Positions 12,246 through 23,557 are shown, counted from the first letter of the stretch. The stretch: 64,000 bases of DNA from Mycoemilia scoparia (GCA_027575805.1 JANBPU010000001.1:372001-436000); one strand, 5' to 3'. The notes: generated from the letters alone by a model not told the origin. A program made the numbers and translations.

Positions 12246-13277
12246 ATGAATATTGGAAGGACAACAGCTGTAGCACATAGCCAGCCTATAAAGCGTGCCG
12301 ATACAAAACCCCCATCCATATTAGATCGAAATATATCACATTCTAACAAAGAGGTAGGCTGTGATATGCCTATGCGATTGTATAAAAACCGCAAAGTTAT
12401 GACAGAATTATATACTGGAATTTAATCGAAACACATCTGGAACTATGTTAAACTGTTCATGTATATAGGTCAGCCTTAATGCAATGTCCTTTTTATTATC
12501 AGAAATAATCCGTTACGCACATGACCAAACCACTGGAATAAAAAACCTGGAAGCCCGGTAAGGTCAATGAAAATTATAAACATATATCTGAAACGATTAT
12601 ATACCGTTTTTCTTGAATTTCTAATAATGTTCAAAAACACTATTTAGCGTTGCAGAATTTGGCTATCAGGTTGGTCTGAGATCCTTTGAGCTTGTAATGT
12701 GGCGGGAAAAAAGTGTTCACCGTGAAAATCGTTTGCTGAGCCTTTTGATGTTTATAAATACCACAATGTGGCGATATTTCTTTGGAAAGCAAGCCGACTC
12801 GTTAGAGAAAAGCACCGACAATGAAGGAGAATGTTAGTAGCCAGACATTTTTGTATCAGGGATGACATGACAGGCTGTGATGATATTATTTTACGCTTTT
12901 GACTTCTAAATATGGCATGATTGTTGTGTAGATATGATAATTGACAACAAACCATCGTTTATTAAACACTTGGCCGTGCCAAAGGAAATGTCCTCGTTTA
13001 GTCCTGGTGCTTTTATAGCAGGAATGGTAGAAGCTATATTAGTCTCTAGTCAATTCGTAAGCCCCATGATACGGATGCTTTATTCAATCCAAGTTTGTTT
13101 TGTTAATAATGTATGTGGTTTCTAACACCTTGAATCAACTGGCTTTTATCTATAATATAGACCTCCAAGGTTTCTTCGCACTCGGTTCCTGCGGCCGGGA
13201 ACCCACATCGTACTGTTATTCTGATAAAAGTTGATCCCAATGTTTTAAAACAGGAGAGCAGTTTGGGGTCAAAGTAG
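12246..13277 (+). CDS. TRS31: TRAPP complex subunit 5 (Trs31/TRAPPC5)
   Basis: TRAPPC5 is a core subunit of TRAPP, the exchange factor for Rab1/Ypt1 in ER-Golgi transport. Exons are 12246-12353, 12469-12557, 12648-12832, 12932-13056 and 13161-13277, giving 207 aa. Bet3-family features are VSLNAMSFLLSEIIRYA, VAEFGYQVGLRSFELVMWRE, FGKQADSLEKSTD, FIKHLAVPKEMSSFSPGAF and IAGMVEAIL. The tail (RTVILIKVDPNVL) matches the family's last strand. One donor is GTTAGT, which is the only phase-consistent choice. The length is normal for the family. Confidence 0.92.
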
Positions 13278-13473
13278 TGTAATTGGCTTACCATTTATAT
13301 ATGCAGTTTAGTTGTACCTTGGCAAACATAATAAATTCATTTGAGCATAGCATAAACTATACCCCCATAATACCTATAAATATCAACAATGTTTATATGG
13401 GCTTAATAATTATTAGTAGGGGGTTAAGATCATGTTATACAATTGTCGCATATCGGGTTTGTAGTATCATAAA

Positions 13474-14581
13474 ATGGCAGAAAGCATTGAAACCAAGTTA
13501 GAAGAGTGGTCTGGCGAAGCAGATAAAGAATTGGGTGCTTCTACGGCATCGGCTATACAGGCAAGCATCATTGGTCATGGAGGATCATATGTATCAATTA
13601 ATCACAGATATAAAGAAACACCAAAGGCTATGAATTTCTATTTCAGGTCACATTCTTGACTTCAGCGAGCAAAACTTCTCTGATACCGTACGTAATTAGG
13701 AGGGGGTTGGGGAATCCTGATATATCAATCTCTGTTGGTTCACAAGTACATTTCCTCCAAAGGGTCCGAGAATCGCTTCTTAAATGCTGTACCTTGATAG
13801 GGATGCCTCGTGTAAGTTGATATTTATTTGTGACTACTAATTTGGCACCCATCAAGGAGAATCTAGATCTAAGTATATTACCAATATACTAAAACATAGA
13901 CTCAAAACGGCCTCGAAGCAGTTATGAATTCATTGCCACCAAAAATCCATGATGCATTGATTCAAGAAAAGCCACTAAGGTAAAAAGAATTGTCATCGTT
14001 ACTTGACTAGCCGAAAGACATTCTATGTCGATATTAAACAGCATCGATGTCTTTTCATTATAGAAATGTGATGGGGCTTGAGGACTTGGAGGCCACTCGC
14101 AAACAAGGAAGGATATTTTGGAACTCGATATACACTAAATATGGCAAGTAGACCTATACATGATTTGCTTGTTTATGGATTGAATTTTGAGTCCTGGTAT
14201 TGAATTCGACCTATACTGTTTACTTTTGTAGCTGATCGTGTTGAAAATAGATTGAAAAGACTACACCCAGACCTCCCTGATATCACAATAACTGGTAAGA
14301 CTATTGATTCGATTGTTTAAAAGAAAAGACCAATAAATACCTTTTTCTGAAAGCAGGTAACATGACACTTTTTGTCACATTTGCAAATAGATGTCTATGG
14401 ACGACAGCTGTCAAATACAAAGTTTTTATCTGCTATAGAAACTGAACTTTGTGTAGTCGCTGCGCTGCTTCCCATGAATGTTCCTGTCCAACTTAAAAGC
14501 CATTCGCTTGGGGCAAGAAAGGTTGGAGCTACTGATATTCAGATACAAACTGTTTTGCGTCTCGCTAAGATTCTTTTTTAA
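13474..14581 (+). CDS. AhpD/carboxymuconolactone decarboxylase-like protein
   Basis: Exons are 13474-13590, 13647-13811, 13900-13979, 14064-14143, 14232-14294 and 14391-14581, giving about 231 aa. The C-terminal segment (FLSAIETELCVVAALLPMNV, SHSLGARKVGATDIQIQTVLRLAKI) resembles the helical CMD/AhpD fold. The paired catalytic CxxC of true alkylhydroperoxidases is not evident. The earlier part (GLEDLEATRKQGRIFWNSIY) also fits the CMD-like proteins of fungal peroxisomes or mitochondria. The intron at 14144-14231 needs a GC donor (GCAAGT). The first exon is the least certain part: its 56-nt intron is short for this window. The substrate is unknown. Confidence 0.72.
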
Positions 14582-14787
14582 ATTAGATGAAGCCATTGTC
14601 TTTTGTTCCGTGTTTCCATCATTGTGTAATGTTGATTTTTAGAGTTTATTTTATCTTTATACATAACAGAGAGGTTAAAATATCTATGCAATTCATATTT
14701 ATATATACCCAAGAATCTACCATATTTATACCATTATGGTTAGAGCTCATCTGTTGTTGGGTGTGATATAGATAAAAATTGACTCTG

Positions 14788-14868
14788 GGATTTTGGCCCA
14801 ATCATCAGCCATTTAGTATGCGACTCCTAGGGACTCACCAGTTTTATCTAAGGCCTTGTGAACCTTGA
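14788..14868. repeat. Family C dispersed repeat, copy 1
   Basis: This roughly 80 bp stretch matches the one at 18665-18745 in order: ATTTTGGCCCAAT, then CGACTCCTAG, then TTTATCTAAG. Inverted ends are not evident, so its class is unknown. Confidence 0.5.
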
Positions 14869-14967
14869 GCATATATCATTACCAATGCCGATTTTAGTTG
14901 CCCTTTGAATATTATCCGGGTTATTAACACAATCTCAAATAGCAGTCTATCCTGAGAGTATAAAATC

Positions 14968-15128
14968 AAATGGCAAGTTCTCCATCAAAAGGAAACAGAT
15001 TGGTGCTCTTATACATTCTCTGCAAACCAGTCCATAAGCCATACATTTTAGCTAGGGTCTGGTAGATTGTTTGCTGTTTTCCAAGGTAATAAATCCCTGG
15101 TACACCTTTAAAGGAGACACTGCCAAAT
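14968..15128. repeat. Family A inverted-repeat element, copy 2
   Basis: Complete copy of about 161 bp. The left end AAATGGCAAGTTCTCC and right end GGAGACACTGCCAAAT are near-perfect inverted repeats. The core CAGTCCATAAGCCATACATT is shared with the copies at 1.3 and 53.0 kb. Size, terminal inverted repeats and lack of an ORF fit a MITE. Confidence 0.7.
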
Positions 15129-15818
15129 AGAAAGCTGTGGAAATGGCACAGTTAGTGCTGTAAACAAAAAGACTTGTATGTCACAAATAGTATCATGTTT
15201 ATTCGTGATACTAGAATTGAATAAATCTTTTTGTTAGTAATTTCTGCTTGAACTTTTATTATTTTAAAACCATGTATACTTTATTGATTCAGGATGATTG
15301 AAGTACATGCTAGACAATAAAGTGGCCCATTCCAACTAAAACTGAGGTACAAAAGCCTAATGTGTGTAAAGGACACTCGCCCAACTATAAACCATCTTTT
15401 GATCACGAGTGGATTCTTGTCATCAACTCAAGTCCAAAAAAGTCCCTTTGTTTAATATAAGGGAGCCTATCAGCATCAAAAGGGAGCTTGTTCAGAATCA
15501 ACATGCAATTGAAACGATTCAAGAGTTTACAAAGCATGGCTAAAGAAAACAATCAGCAATGCGGCTTCCCAGCAACAGAGCATTGAGTGGAAGTCCGGAA
15601 CATGGCTGTGACTAGTTGTTTGTCCTAGTTTCTTTGATGTGAAAGCAATAGTGAATCTACAGACCAGACCCAAACAACCTGTAACCGTCTATGTTTCATT
15701 ATTATCTGTACCCTTTTATATTCTGCTTTGCATCATCATCGCTATTATTAATACTAATATTTATTTATTTGCTTTATTTTGAATACCAATCTATTTACAC
15801 TGCCTCATCCTTGACAAT

Positions 15819-17070
15819 ATGGCAGAAGTAGCGAAGTCCCAAAGCATCAGGGCGCTTGAGCTTGTTATTGCAACTCTGTTTACCACATTTGTTGTGTGGT
15901 GCCCACTACTATACATTTATATATTTTACAAGATTCATATACTGCGCATTCCAATGGCATTATACACAGCATTCAAAATATTCGATCCCAGAGTTGAGAG
16001 TGGCAAGAGCTACTTACATAAGCCGCTTTTGAATTTGAAATTCTGGGAATACCTGGTTTCATATTTTCCCTGTACCATCGACTTTGAAGAAACTCTGGAC
16101 TCTGGCAGTCAATATGTATTTGGTAAGTGGATTTATTTCGACACGCAGATATGTTATAATATTATATTCCACTTTGGCTAATGAAATATCATGCCAATGC
16201 CTAACTGTAAATATATTTATTAGGCTACCATCCCCATGGAATCCTATCCTATGGTGCTCAATTAATTGGTGGATGTGGTAAACTAAAGATGCGAGAGAAA
16301 TGTAATGATATCGATATCAGGCCTGTGGCTCTTCCCATTGCACTGCGAGTTCCTATCTTTGGTGACTATCTCTTGGCACTGGGAACAATATCTTGCTCAA
16401 GGACCTCCATTCGCAATGCATTAAAAGAAAGGGCATCTGTTGCCATTGTTGTTGGAGGTGCTCAAGAAAGCCTTCATGGAGAGCCTGGTAAACCTGAACT
16501 CATCCTGGACAAGCGGAAGGGCTTTGTCCGTGAGGCCATAATGGCTGGGTAAGAATAGTTCGTTTTTAGTAATAATCAAAATTTGTAGTCACGCATTTGA
16601 CTGTATAATTTGACTTACTTTTACCCCTGGACTTCATTTTTAGGGTCAGTCTATGTCCTGTGTATGTATTTGGAGAATCACAAATATACCTTCGAGTTAG
16701 CAGCCCACCGGGATCACTCCTGTATAAAGTTTTCCGGTTTATTGAGCATTACTGTGGCTTTACTACCCCATTATTTTATGGTCGGTTCCTATTCATACCT
16801 TTTAGAACTCATGTACATCTAGTCAGTAAGTATATCATCTATATTTATTTTGTGCCAAATTCATGCTATGCTCTCTAATCTGTTTTCTAAATCACTGTAT
16901 GGTTTGATAAAGGCGGAAGGCCAATTTCTACAGAAAAGGATGAATCCCCAAGTAAAGAGAAGATCGACTTGTATCACAAAAAATATAAAGAGGAGCTGAT
17001 CAGGATCTATGAAAAATACAAGGACAAATATGAACCATATCCCCACCAAAGCCTTAAATTCGCCGAATAA
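15819..17070 (+). CDS. DGA1: Diacylglycerol O-acyltransferase type 2
   Basis: DGAT2 catalyses the last step of triacylglycerol synthesis at the ER and lipid droplets. Exons are 15819-16122, 16224-16548, 16644-16825 and 16913-17070, giving 322 aa. An N-terminal hydrophobic hairpin (about residues 15-40) is followed by the family motif YHPHG (about residues 103-107), GGAQESL, and RKGFVREAIMAG with VSLCPVYVFGE. The C-terminus has the usual YHKKYKEELIRIYEKYKDKY. Within the DGAT2/MGAT family the substrate could also be monoacylglycerol; the HPHG motif does not distinguish these. Confidence 0.93.
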
Positions 17071-17315
17071 ACCATTTTAATTTAAATGTCATTATTTAAA
17101 ACCCGGCCATATTTCTATTATTTACATACAAGCATTGATGATTAATTACAATAAGCTATTTAATAATGTTACATTAGACTGTGAAAAGGTTTGCTGTGTT
17201 ATTAGTGTTCATTAGTAAATAAATTATGACAATTATTCAGGTAAAAAGTAAAGTTACTATATAGCAATGATTAATTTTTCTAAAGAATGAATTAGAGGTT
17301 TTTGTTGATGGGGAA

Positions 17316-17969
17316 CTACATCTCAACCTTGACTTTAAGAATTCCTTTTTCTGTATCTCCAATGGCCTCAAAGGCACCTTGGCTGAGGTCGATCTTGGAA
17401 CCACCGCAGACTGGACATTCATCGATAATCTTGACAGTCACGCTCTTTCCATTCTCCGTGTTGGTAACAGTTGCGGAAGCACCACATTTTCCTAGGCTCT
17501 GTACATTATTGATGGCTGCAACCATATCACTATTAGAGGCATTATTACCACAAGAGCTTGTGCCAACTCCAGGGTCATAGTATGATGCTTCACTGATTCC
17601 TGAGGAACTGCCTCCTCCAGTGCTACCCTTCTTTGAGCTGCCGCCATCTTCAGATCCGCCATCCTCAGATCCGCCGTCTTCAGATCCACCTTCTTTGGAG
17701 CTACTACCATCATCAGAGTTGTCATTTCCAGAACCTCCTTCTTCAGAACCTCCCTCCTCTGAGCCACCTTCTTCTGAGCCACCCTGCTCGGTATTGCCAT
17801 CTTCAGAATCATCTTTACCAGAACCTCCTTCTTCTGAGCCACCGCCTTCCTCGGAGCCACCGTTATCTTCAGATCCATCGCTTACAGCATTCTCCTCGCC
17901 TTTATCCTTCTTTCCAATAACAATCATGGATAGAAGAGCAAAGATAACCAAAATAGTAAAAAGTCTCAT
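17316..17969 (-). CDS. Secreted double-psi beta-barrel (expansin/RlpA-like) protein
   Basis: Single exon, 217 aa, ATG at 17969. Residues 1-19 are a signal peptide (MRLFTILVIFALLSMIVIG). Residues about 30-125 are a low-complexity linker built from GGSEEGG and GGSEDGG units. Residues about 128-217 form a DPBB domain: SYYDPGVGTSSCGN, GKCGASATVTN, VTVKIIDECPVCGGSKIDLS, AFEAIGD. Four cysteines sit where the fold's disulfides normally fall. Such proteins are secreted or wall-bound; the acidic linker may act as a spacer. There is no carbohydrate-binding second domain, so it is not a full expansin. Long antisense frames here are by-products of the repeat. Confidence 0.85.
   Translation of the reverse strand: MRLFTILVIFALLSMIVIGKKDKGEENAVSDGSEDNGGSEEGGGSEEGGSGKDDSEDGNTEQGGSEEGGSEEGGSEEGGSGNDNSDDGSSSKEGGSEDGGSEDGGSEDGGSSKKGSTGGGSSSGISEASYYDPGVGTSSCGNNASNSDMVAAINNVQSLGKCGASATVTNTENGKSVTVKIIDECPVCGGSKIDLSQGAFEAIGDTEKGILKVKVEM
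17640..17870 (-). repeat. In-frame tandem repeat in the DPBB gene
   Basis: Degenerate 9-12 bp units on the minus strand encode GGSEEGG- and GGSEDGG-type blocks inside the DPBB coding sequence. The number of copies could vary between strains by slippage. Confidence 0.7.
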
Positions 17970-18664
17970 TTTTGTTGTAATTATAAATGTATTTGAATTT
18001 AGAAAATATAAATGTTAAATGTGGGTTTTGTAGTTTTGTTTTTGATGTGTGTGTATAAATATATTGTTGATAATTAGAACTTCTTGCTGTCAGAACGGAT
18101 CCCTTTTATAGCTCCGGTCAAGACATACTTCAAGCGCCAATGTAGGCCGCTAATAATGGCACTGACTATCGTCACAGTTCTGTGTAGGTGTTGTATGGGG
18201 GTCAGAGGTTTAGAGAAGATAGTTGATATTCTGCTTCGCAGACTTTGTATGAACTTCTCAATAAAATTAAAAGTGAATGAGTAGGCGATTTTTGTATACT
18301 ACGTGTAATATGATTGTTGTCAAGAATTTAGGTGGCTTCAAATCTACGTTGTTGCTTGACTGGATGGTTACCTTTCTCAAAGTACTGACCAGAGGAGTAT
18401 GCGGATACTCAAAACAGACGATAACTGCTCAACACTTGTAAATCATAAATCTTTATCTTGAAAAATATGTTGAGATGATTGTAGAGTATCTCTGGCCACT
18501 ATTTCAAAAGGGATGATATAATGTCCATAAATGCCTTTCAGCCAAGCATTTTTGAATGAAAATTCAAAAATATCTCAGTTCCTTCTATGCAAAAAATATT
18601 AAAACTGCAATATATGGTGAGATTCTATTAGTGATCAAATGTATGGTAGATAGAAATGTGCCCT

Positions 18665-18745
18665 CATCTCATTTTGGCCCAATTATAAGTCAATTCATAT
18701 ACGACTCCTAGTTCCCCACCATCTTTATCTAAGTCCATGCAAAAT
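18665..18745. repeat. Family C dispersed repeat, copy 2
   Basis: It shares ATTTTGGCCCAAT, CGACTCCTAG and TTTATCTAAG, in the same order and spacing, with the copy at 14788-14868. It abuts a family B element. Confidence 0.5.
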
Positions 18746-18747
18746 CT

Positions 18748-18861
18748 GGGTGATAGTTCATGAAGGGCGGCTTTTGGTAGCCAACGAGTTTAGGGGCAAT
18801 CATAGCCAAATGGGTGATCACCATTTGTTAGTAAATGGTTACCCTTCAAAAATAATGATCC
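18748..18861. repeat. Family B inverted-repeat element, copy 1
   Basis: About 114 bp. Left end GGGTGATAGTTCATGAAGGG; right end CCCTTCAAAAATAATGATCC. These are imperfect inverted repeats, with an internal GGTGATCACCATT that recurs in other copies. Confidence 0.6.
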
Positions 18862-19669
18862 ATCTGGCCATATATCCATACAAGTCAGAAAAAAATAATT
18901 TATTATTAGCCAGGTTAGTGTGTACAGCTTTGAGTGTGAAGAGCAAATCTGAGTACCTAAAAGACAGTCACCATCCGTGAATGTCAGTGCAGCCCATTTC
19001 AAAATATTTTACTCAGATCGTCTAGGCAAGGCCAAGTATAAGATCCCGATTTTAATATAAACCCACGATGCAGCGCTTTTACAATTTACTCAACGAAATG
19101 GCTGTGGGATTGGTTTATGCCAAGACTTTGGGTGCAAATAATGGTTTTCAACTTCAACAGTTCCAGCCCTTTTTAGACTATTGCTATTGTAAAAGTTAGA
19201 GTAAATTTATAAAAGGCACTATCTCTACGAATAAACCAATAGTAGAATACTCTGAGTAGTAAAATGTATTGAACAAAGTATAGGAAGTAATAGGTTATGA
19301 GTACTTTATTTTTACACTCTTGAGTGAATGGCCCTTGAAATAACTGTAATAAAGAAATTTCACCAGAGACTGTTTTGATATTTTTCATGGTGGTTTGTAG
19401 TGATTTTGCAAAAAAGGAGTGTTCCTGATTTTAAGGGATTCCTGACCTTTGAAGAATTCAGTGCTGTGAAAATTATTCCTGCTTCCTAAGGTCTCCAGCT
19501 AAAATAGTGGATGCATTAAGCAGAAGAAAAGGGCAGGAGAGGGCGGAAGATGAAGTGGGTTCACCCATAATTTTGACTTGTTTTCTAAAACACATGTAAA
19601 ATAGCCAAAATTCATAGATGTCGTCATTGATAAAGCCAATTTGCTTCATTTAACAAAATAGTCTTTAGG

Positions 19670-21385
19670 ATGATGGACGTTGAGACACCTGATATTACCG
19701 AATTTGTTGATAACAACAACATAAATGCCGTCAATCCAGCCACAGACGAAGTATATCGCTATGACGCTAAGATACAAGAGGAGGCTGATAACTCAAAGCC
19801 ATGGAGAAACAAGTAAGTAGAACAGCATGGCTTTATAGTCTTGGTTTAGCTGTATTCTTTCTCAAGTAAGCATAAGCATGTATATCATGTATTGCCATTA
19901 TTGTTAGCCCAACATATTTCAAGCGGGTTGAAGTTTCAGCGGTTGCCTTAATGAAGATGGTAAGTCAGATATCCCGGCTAATCATTAGCTAGAAAACAGG
20001 ATGCTTGTTTAGTATATAAAAATAACAAGCAAGACACATTGATGTAAAATATAGGTAACTCATGCTTGTTCTGGCGGTGATATCGAAATAATGGGAATGA
20101 TGCAAGGAAAAATCAAAGGCGATACGATGTATGTAATGGATGCATTTGCCCTTCCAGTTGAAGGCACAGAGACTCGAGTCAGCGCCCAAGAGGAAGGGTA
20201 TGAATATATGGTTGACTACGTAGAAAAGGCCAAAAAGGTTGGTATTTATTTCCATTGCAGCCAAATGTAAATCGGGGAAGCTTTTTATGGATATTAATGG
20301 ATGTTATTTTTAAACTAGATTGGCCGCCACGAAAATGTCATCGGCTGGTATCATAGCCACCCGGGATATCGTTGCTGGCTCTCTGGAATTGATGTTCGAA
20401 CTCAAATGTTGAACCAACAATATCAAGACCCTTTCCTTGCCGTAGTCGTAAGTTTCAACCACGGCTGCTATATCCTTCTCTATATACCTTGGATATTTTC
20501 TAAACATTCGCTTTCAACTACCATATAGATCGATCCAAAACAGACAGTTAGTACAGGAAAAGTCGATATAGGTGCATTCCGCACTTACCCTGAGGTAAGG
20601 GCCTATGCTTTATTTTGGATGTATGTAAAGAGTGTTTGGAATTTCAAAATACAGACTGATAAATGAACTTTTGTTCATATAGAACTACGAGCCATCATCG
20701 AGCTCATCATCCTCACTAACCATGTTGCCAACAAACAAGGCCAGCGATTTTGGTGCACATGCTAGCAAGTAAGTATTATTCTTGTCCCACAATGTATCTT
20801 TGTTTTTAAATGAATATGATGTTTCACTTGTTTTCAATTTCACTTTATAGATATTACTCTCTCGAGATTAGCTACTTCAGGTCTTTGCGTGATGCCAAGT
20901 TGCTAGAGAGGCTGTGGAGGAATTATTGGGTAAAGACGCTGTCACAGTCACCACTTGTTTTGGTAAGCAGGAAACTTTACAAACTGATTGTCTAACAAGC
21001 CCTATACGCTTTCTTAAAATTGCATGTCCATAAATTACCCTGCTTTGATTATAGAATAAGCAATTCAATACGGACAAAATTGTCGAGTTTACTGAAAAAA
21101 TCAAGTCGACAAGCGTTAGCCGACTAATAGAAAAACAAAGCTTGAGCTCAAAAGGGAGCGAAGAAGATGGTTACCTATCAAAGCTAGCACAAGAAAGGTA
21201 AGCTGATGCTGATTTAGAACTATCATGTCTTTTAAACGCACCTTAGAATAGCTAAGACAAATTTCCTTTGGTTTAATATCGTTAATAGCGAGTTACTGGC
21301 TGATGATGCCAAGTATGGATTGATGACAAATCATGTCAAACACTCGATATTCAATTTCACATCAGCAGCCGAAGCTGGCCAATAA
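19670..21385 (+). CDS. CSN5: COP9 signalosome subunit 5 (CSN5/JAB1), deneddylase
   Basis: CSN5 removes NEDD8 from cullins as the metalloprotease of the COP9 signalosome. Exons are 19670-19812, 19908-19959, 20055-20237, 20319-20447, 20529-20594, 20683-20768, 20851-20962, 21055-21197 and 21289-21385, giving 336 aa, almost the animal length. The JAMM zinc site is intact: Glu76 in [10 protein letters not shown], then [14 protein letters not shown] with His138, His140, Ser148 and Asp151. By my count these match the family's numbering. [20 protein letters not shown] and [13 protein letters not shown] follow. The Arg after HSHPGY replaces the usual Gly. The donor of intron 3 (GTTGGT) is weak but keeps frame. 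Confidence 0.95.
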
Positions 21386-21730
21386 TTCTTGGCATTTTTC
21401 AATTCAATTCAATTCAATTCAATTCCTAGGATAAAGAAAAATACTTTTTGCTGCTTGATTTCGTTGACACTTTATCGATAGCAAGACTGGTACCTGCCCT
21501 TTACAAATTTGCTGTTATATACCAGTGCGTGCATTTCTTGTACTTTATCTTACCAACATCCAACTTTAAAGAAGTATGCAAGCTGGGCTAGGAACCCACA
21601 TTTATTTGTAAAATGATACATGTGGTGTGCGCAAGACATGAGTGACAAAATATCAATATAATGCAACATACATAAAATAAAGCATTCTAGCTGGCAAAAA
21701 ACTGGGTATAACAAACTACCATCGTGGTCC
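21386..21730. other. Convergent 3' gap with AATTC tandem repeat
   Basis: Sits between CSN5 and the minus-strand TMEM115-type gene. It holds five AATTC units at 21401-21425, just after the CSN5 stop. Nothing else was seen. Confidence 0.5.
21401..21425. repeat. (AATTC)5 tandem repeat
   Basis: Five perfect pentamers starting 16 bp after the CSN5 stop codon. Confidence 0.9.
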
Positions 21731-23153
21731 TCATGTAGAGATGTTCTGCATTGAGTATCCTGATCCGCCAACTTCCTCGCCTTCAAGTTGACGAAGCCTT
21801 TTGTATTCTTCCTGGGATGGTACGATTCGACAGAATGCTGCTGCTTTGTGTACATGGTTGGATACAAACTGGATAGGCGGTCTATACAACAAAATGACAT
21901 GGATGTTATATACACAGATGTATAGGATGAGATGGTAAAAGGATCATATCCATAAGGTTTATACTCTAAATAAAAAGAGGTGTATATATAAGTAGAGTGC
22001 CTACCTAACGGGTTCGGGAAAGAATGTGCTAAATGCAAAAGTTTCGCTTAGGTCGCCTCTGACATTTCCGTCATATTTAAAGAACCTGAGATACATCCAT
22101 GCCTCGAAAACGCCGAAATGGAGCAAGATCACACTTGAGAAGCGCCCAGATAGTGACATTACAATGGGAACAATCAAAAGGTATAAGCCAGGTAGGGCCT
22201 ACAGTTAATCGATATCAAAAATAAGGCATATATTAGTTCTAGAAATCAAGGCTAGGTAGTATTCCGACTTGAGACCTGTTAACTTACGCTGCATCTAAAC
22301 TTGATCTTCCCTTGGTATATTTTTATAATGTACTCTGGGGATATTTGCTTGAACCCAACCGTGAATCCTGCCAAGATGGCAGCGAGCCCGTTGACCTGGA
22401 TCTTGTATCTGTGTTTTTAATACAAAGTGACATTTTAATGTTAGCATATGAATTGACGAAATGGAAACATTGTAATATCAGCTGCTACCAAGACTTACAA
22501 ATAAAGAACATCTGACTGTAACGAATACAAGAAAATGTATACCAGGGTTGTTGATATGATAGGGACTAAAGCGATGACAATTAGAAATATCGAATATTGC
22601 TTCATCCCCCAGTGGCGCTCAAGAATTGCCCCACTAGGGATGAAAATGGCCAATCCACACAGGAGCTATAATAATGAAAATCCATAGCCTATGTTAACAA
22701 TATATATATATATATATATGAGAAGCAATGTATTGTGGATTTTGGATTATTTAGAGTACTTGCAGATATAGGATCCGTCTCAATGAAACCCGTTGTTAAA
22801 AATGTCCATGGATAAGAAACCATCCTAACGGCAAAACCAGAAGTAATAGTAAGCATCAACAAAGCTTGGCAGTTCAAAAGCCAAACATGTGGGTGACCAA
22901 GGAGCCCAGGACTTTCTAATGCTGCGGCTACCAATACTACATATACTTACAGTCCGGGCTTTAGGACAAAGAAGCGAGCGAGATCCCAGTAAACGTTGTA
23001 GTACGTTTCTCCTTGGCCATCGTCAACAGGTACTTCAGGGTTGGGGCTTTGGAATCGCAAAAACATACATAGAACCGATAAGGTAAAAGCCAGTGCTGAG
23101 ACTGCCTTCGTTATCGGCCCAACCTGTGGCAGCTGCGCGAGAACGGAGGTCAT
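21731..23153 (-). CDS. TMEM115-type integral membrane protein (DUF1751)
   Basis: TMEM115-type proteins are rhomboid-like Golgi membrane proteins without protease residues, implicated in retrograde Golgi-ER traffic. Exons are 22951-23153, 22764-22824, 22499-22665, 22288-22408, 22005-22198 and 21731-21881, giving 298 aa. Several hydrophobic segments appear, with VSYPWTFLTTGFIE, GAILERHWGMKQY, VNGLAAILAGFTVGFKQISPE and GDLSETFAFSTFFPEPVR, all typical of the family. The tail is soluble (SQEEYKRLRQLEGEEVGG). The intron at 22666-22763 requires a GC donor (GCAAGT) and contains a TA microsatellite. It diverges from ADE1. Confidence 0.85.
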
Positions 23154-23557
23154 TAGGCTGAATGTGTCACCACAAACTTTAAAATTTATTAAAAAGAGGT
23201 AGAGAATACAGAAACCCCAAACACAAGAACGGGGGTTCCCAGTTAAAACAAATCAATAGCAAGCAGCAGGCCATGACGATTCCAGAGATTAGAGTTTGAT
23301 CACTCAAGGATCAAAGTCATGTCCTTTGTTTAAAGTAGATGATTCCAGGACTTTGCAGCCAATAGTTGCACCAATGATAGTTCATTCCCTAAAGAAGAGC
23401 GGGAGCAAGAGAGATAAACAGGAGGATTCTTTATCTTGATTGCCTCTATACCATCTTTTATCTCTCTATCTTTTCTTTTTTCTCTTCCAGCTTTGGCCTT
23501 GTTTATTTATTTTACATATTCCCTCCTCTTCAGCTATATACAGGATCATAAGACAAC
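23154..23557. promoter_or_regulatory. Divergent TMEM115-type/ADE1 promoter region
   Basis: A 404 bp gap between two start codons. The ADE1-proximal 120 bp is pyrimidine-rich (CTTTTCTTTTTTCTCTTCC), a frequent fungal leader or start-site context. No other element was recognised. Confidence 0.45.

Larger units (their letters stand above)
14582..15818. other. Repeat-bearing gap upstream of DGAT2
   Basis: About 1.2 kb without a gene. It carries a family C repeat (about 14788-14868) and a complete family A element (14968-15128). The part from 15150 to 15818 shows no ORF or recognisable RNA gene and probably contains the DGAT2 promoter. Confidence 0.45.
17970..19669. other. Gene-free 1.7 kb region with repeats
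   Basis: Lies between the divergent DPBB gene and CSN5. It contains a family C repeat (18665-18745) directly followed by a family B element (18748-18861). A short frame near 18084-18284 has no recognisable content. The region after 19100 presumably contains the CSN5 promoter. Confidence 0.45.

Noticed and set aside
17620..18018. Pro/Ser-rich plus-strand ORFs opposite the DPBB gene
   Set aside because: They are the complement of the GGSEEGG/GGSEDGG repeat and have no domain. The minus-strand product has a signal peptide and a conserved fold.
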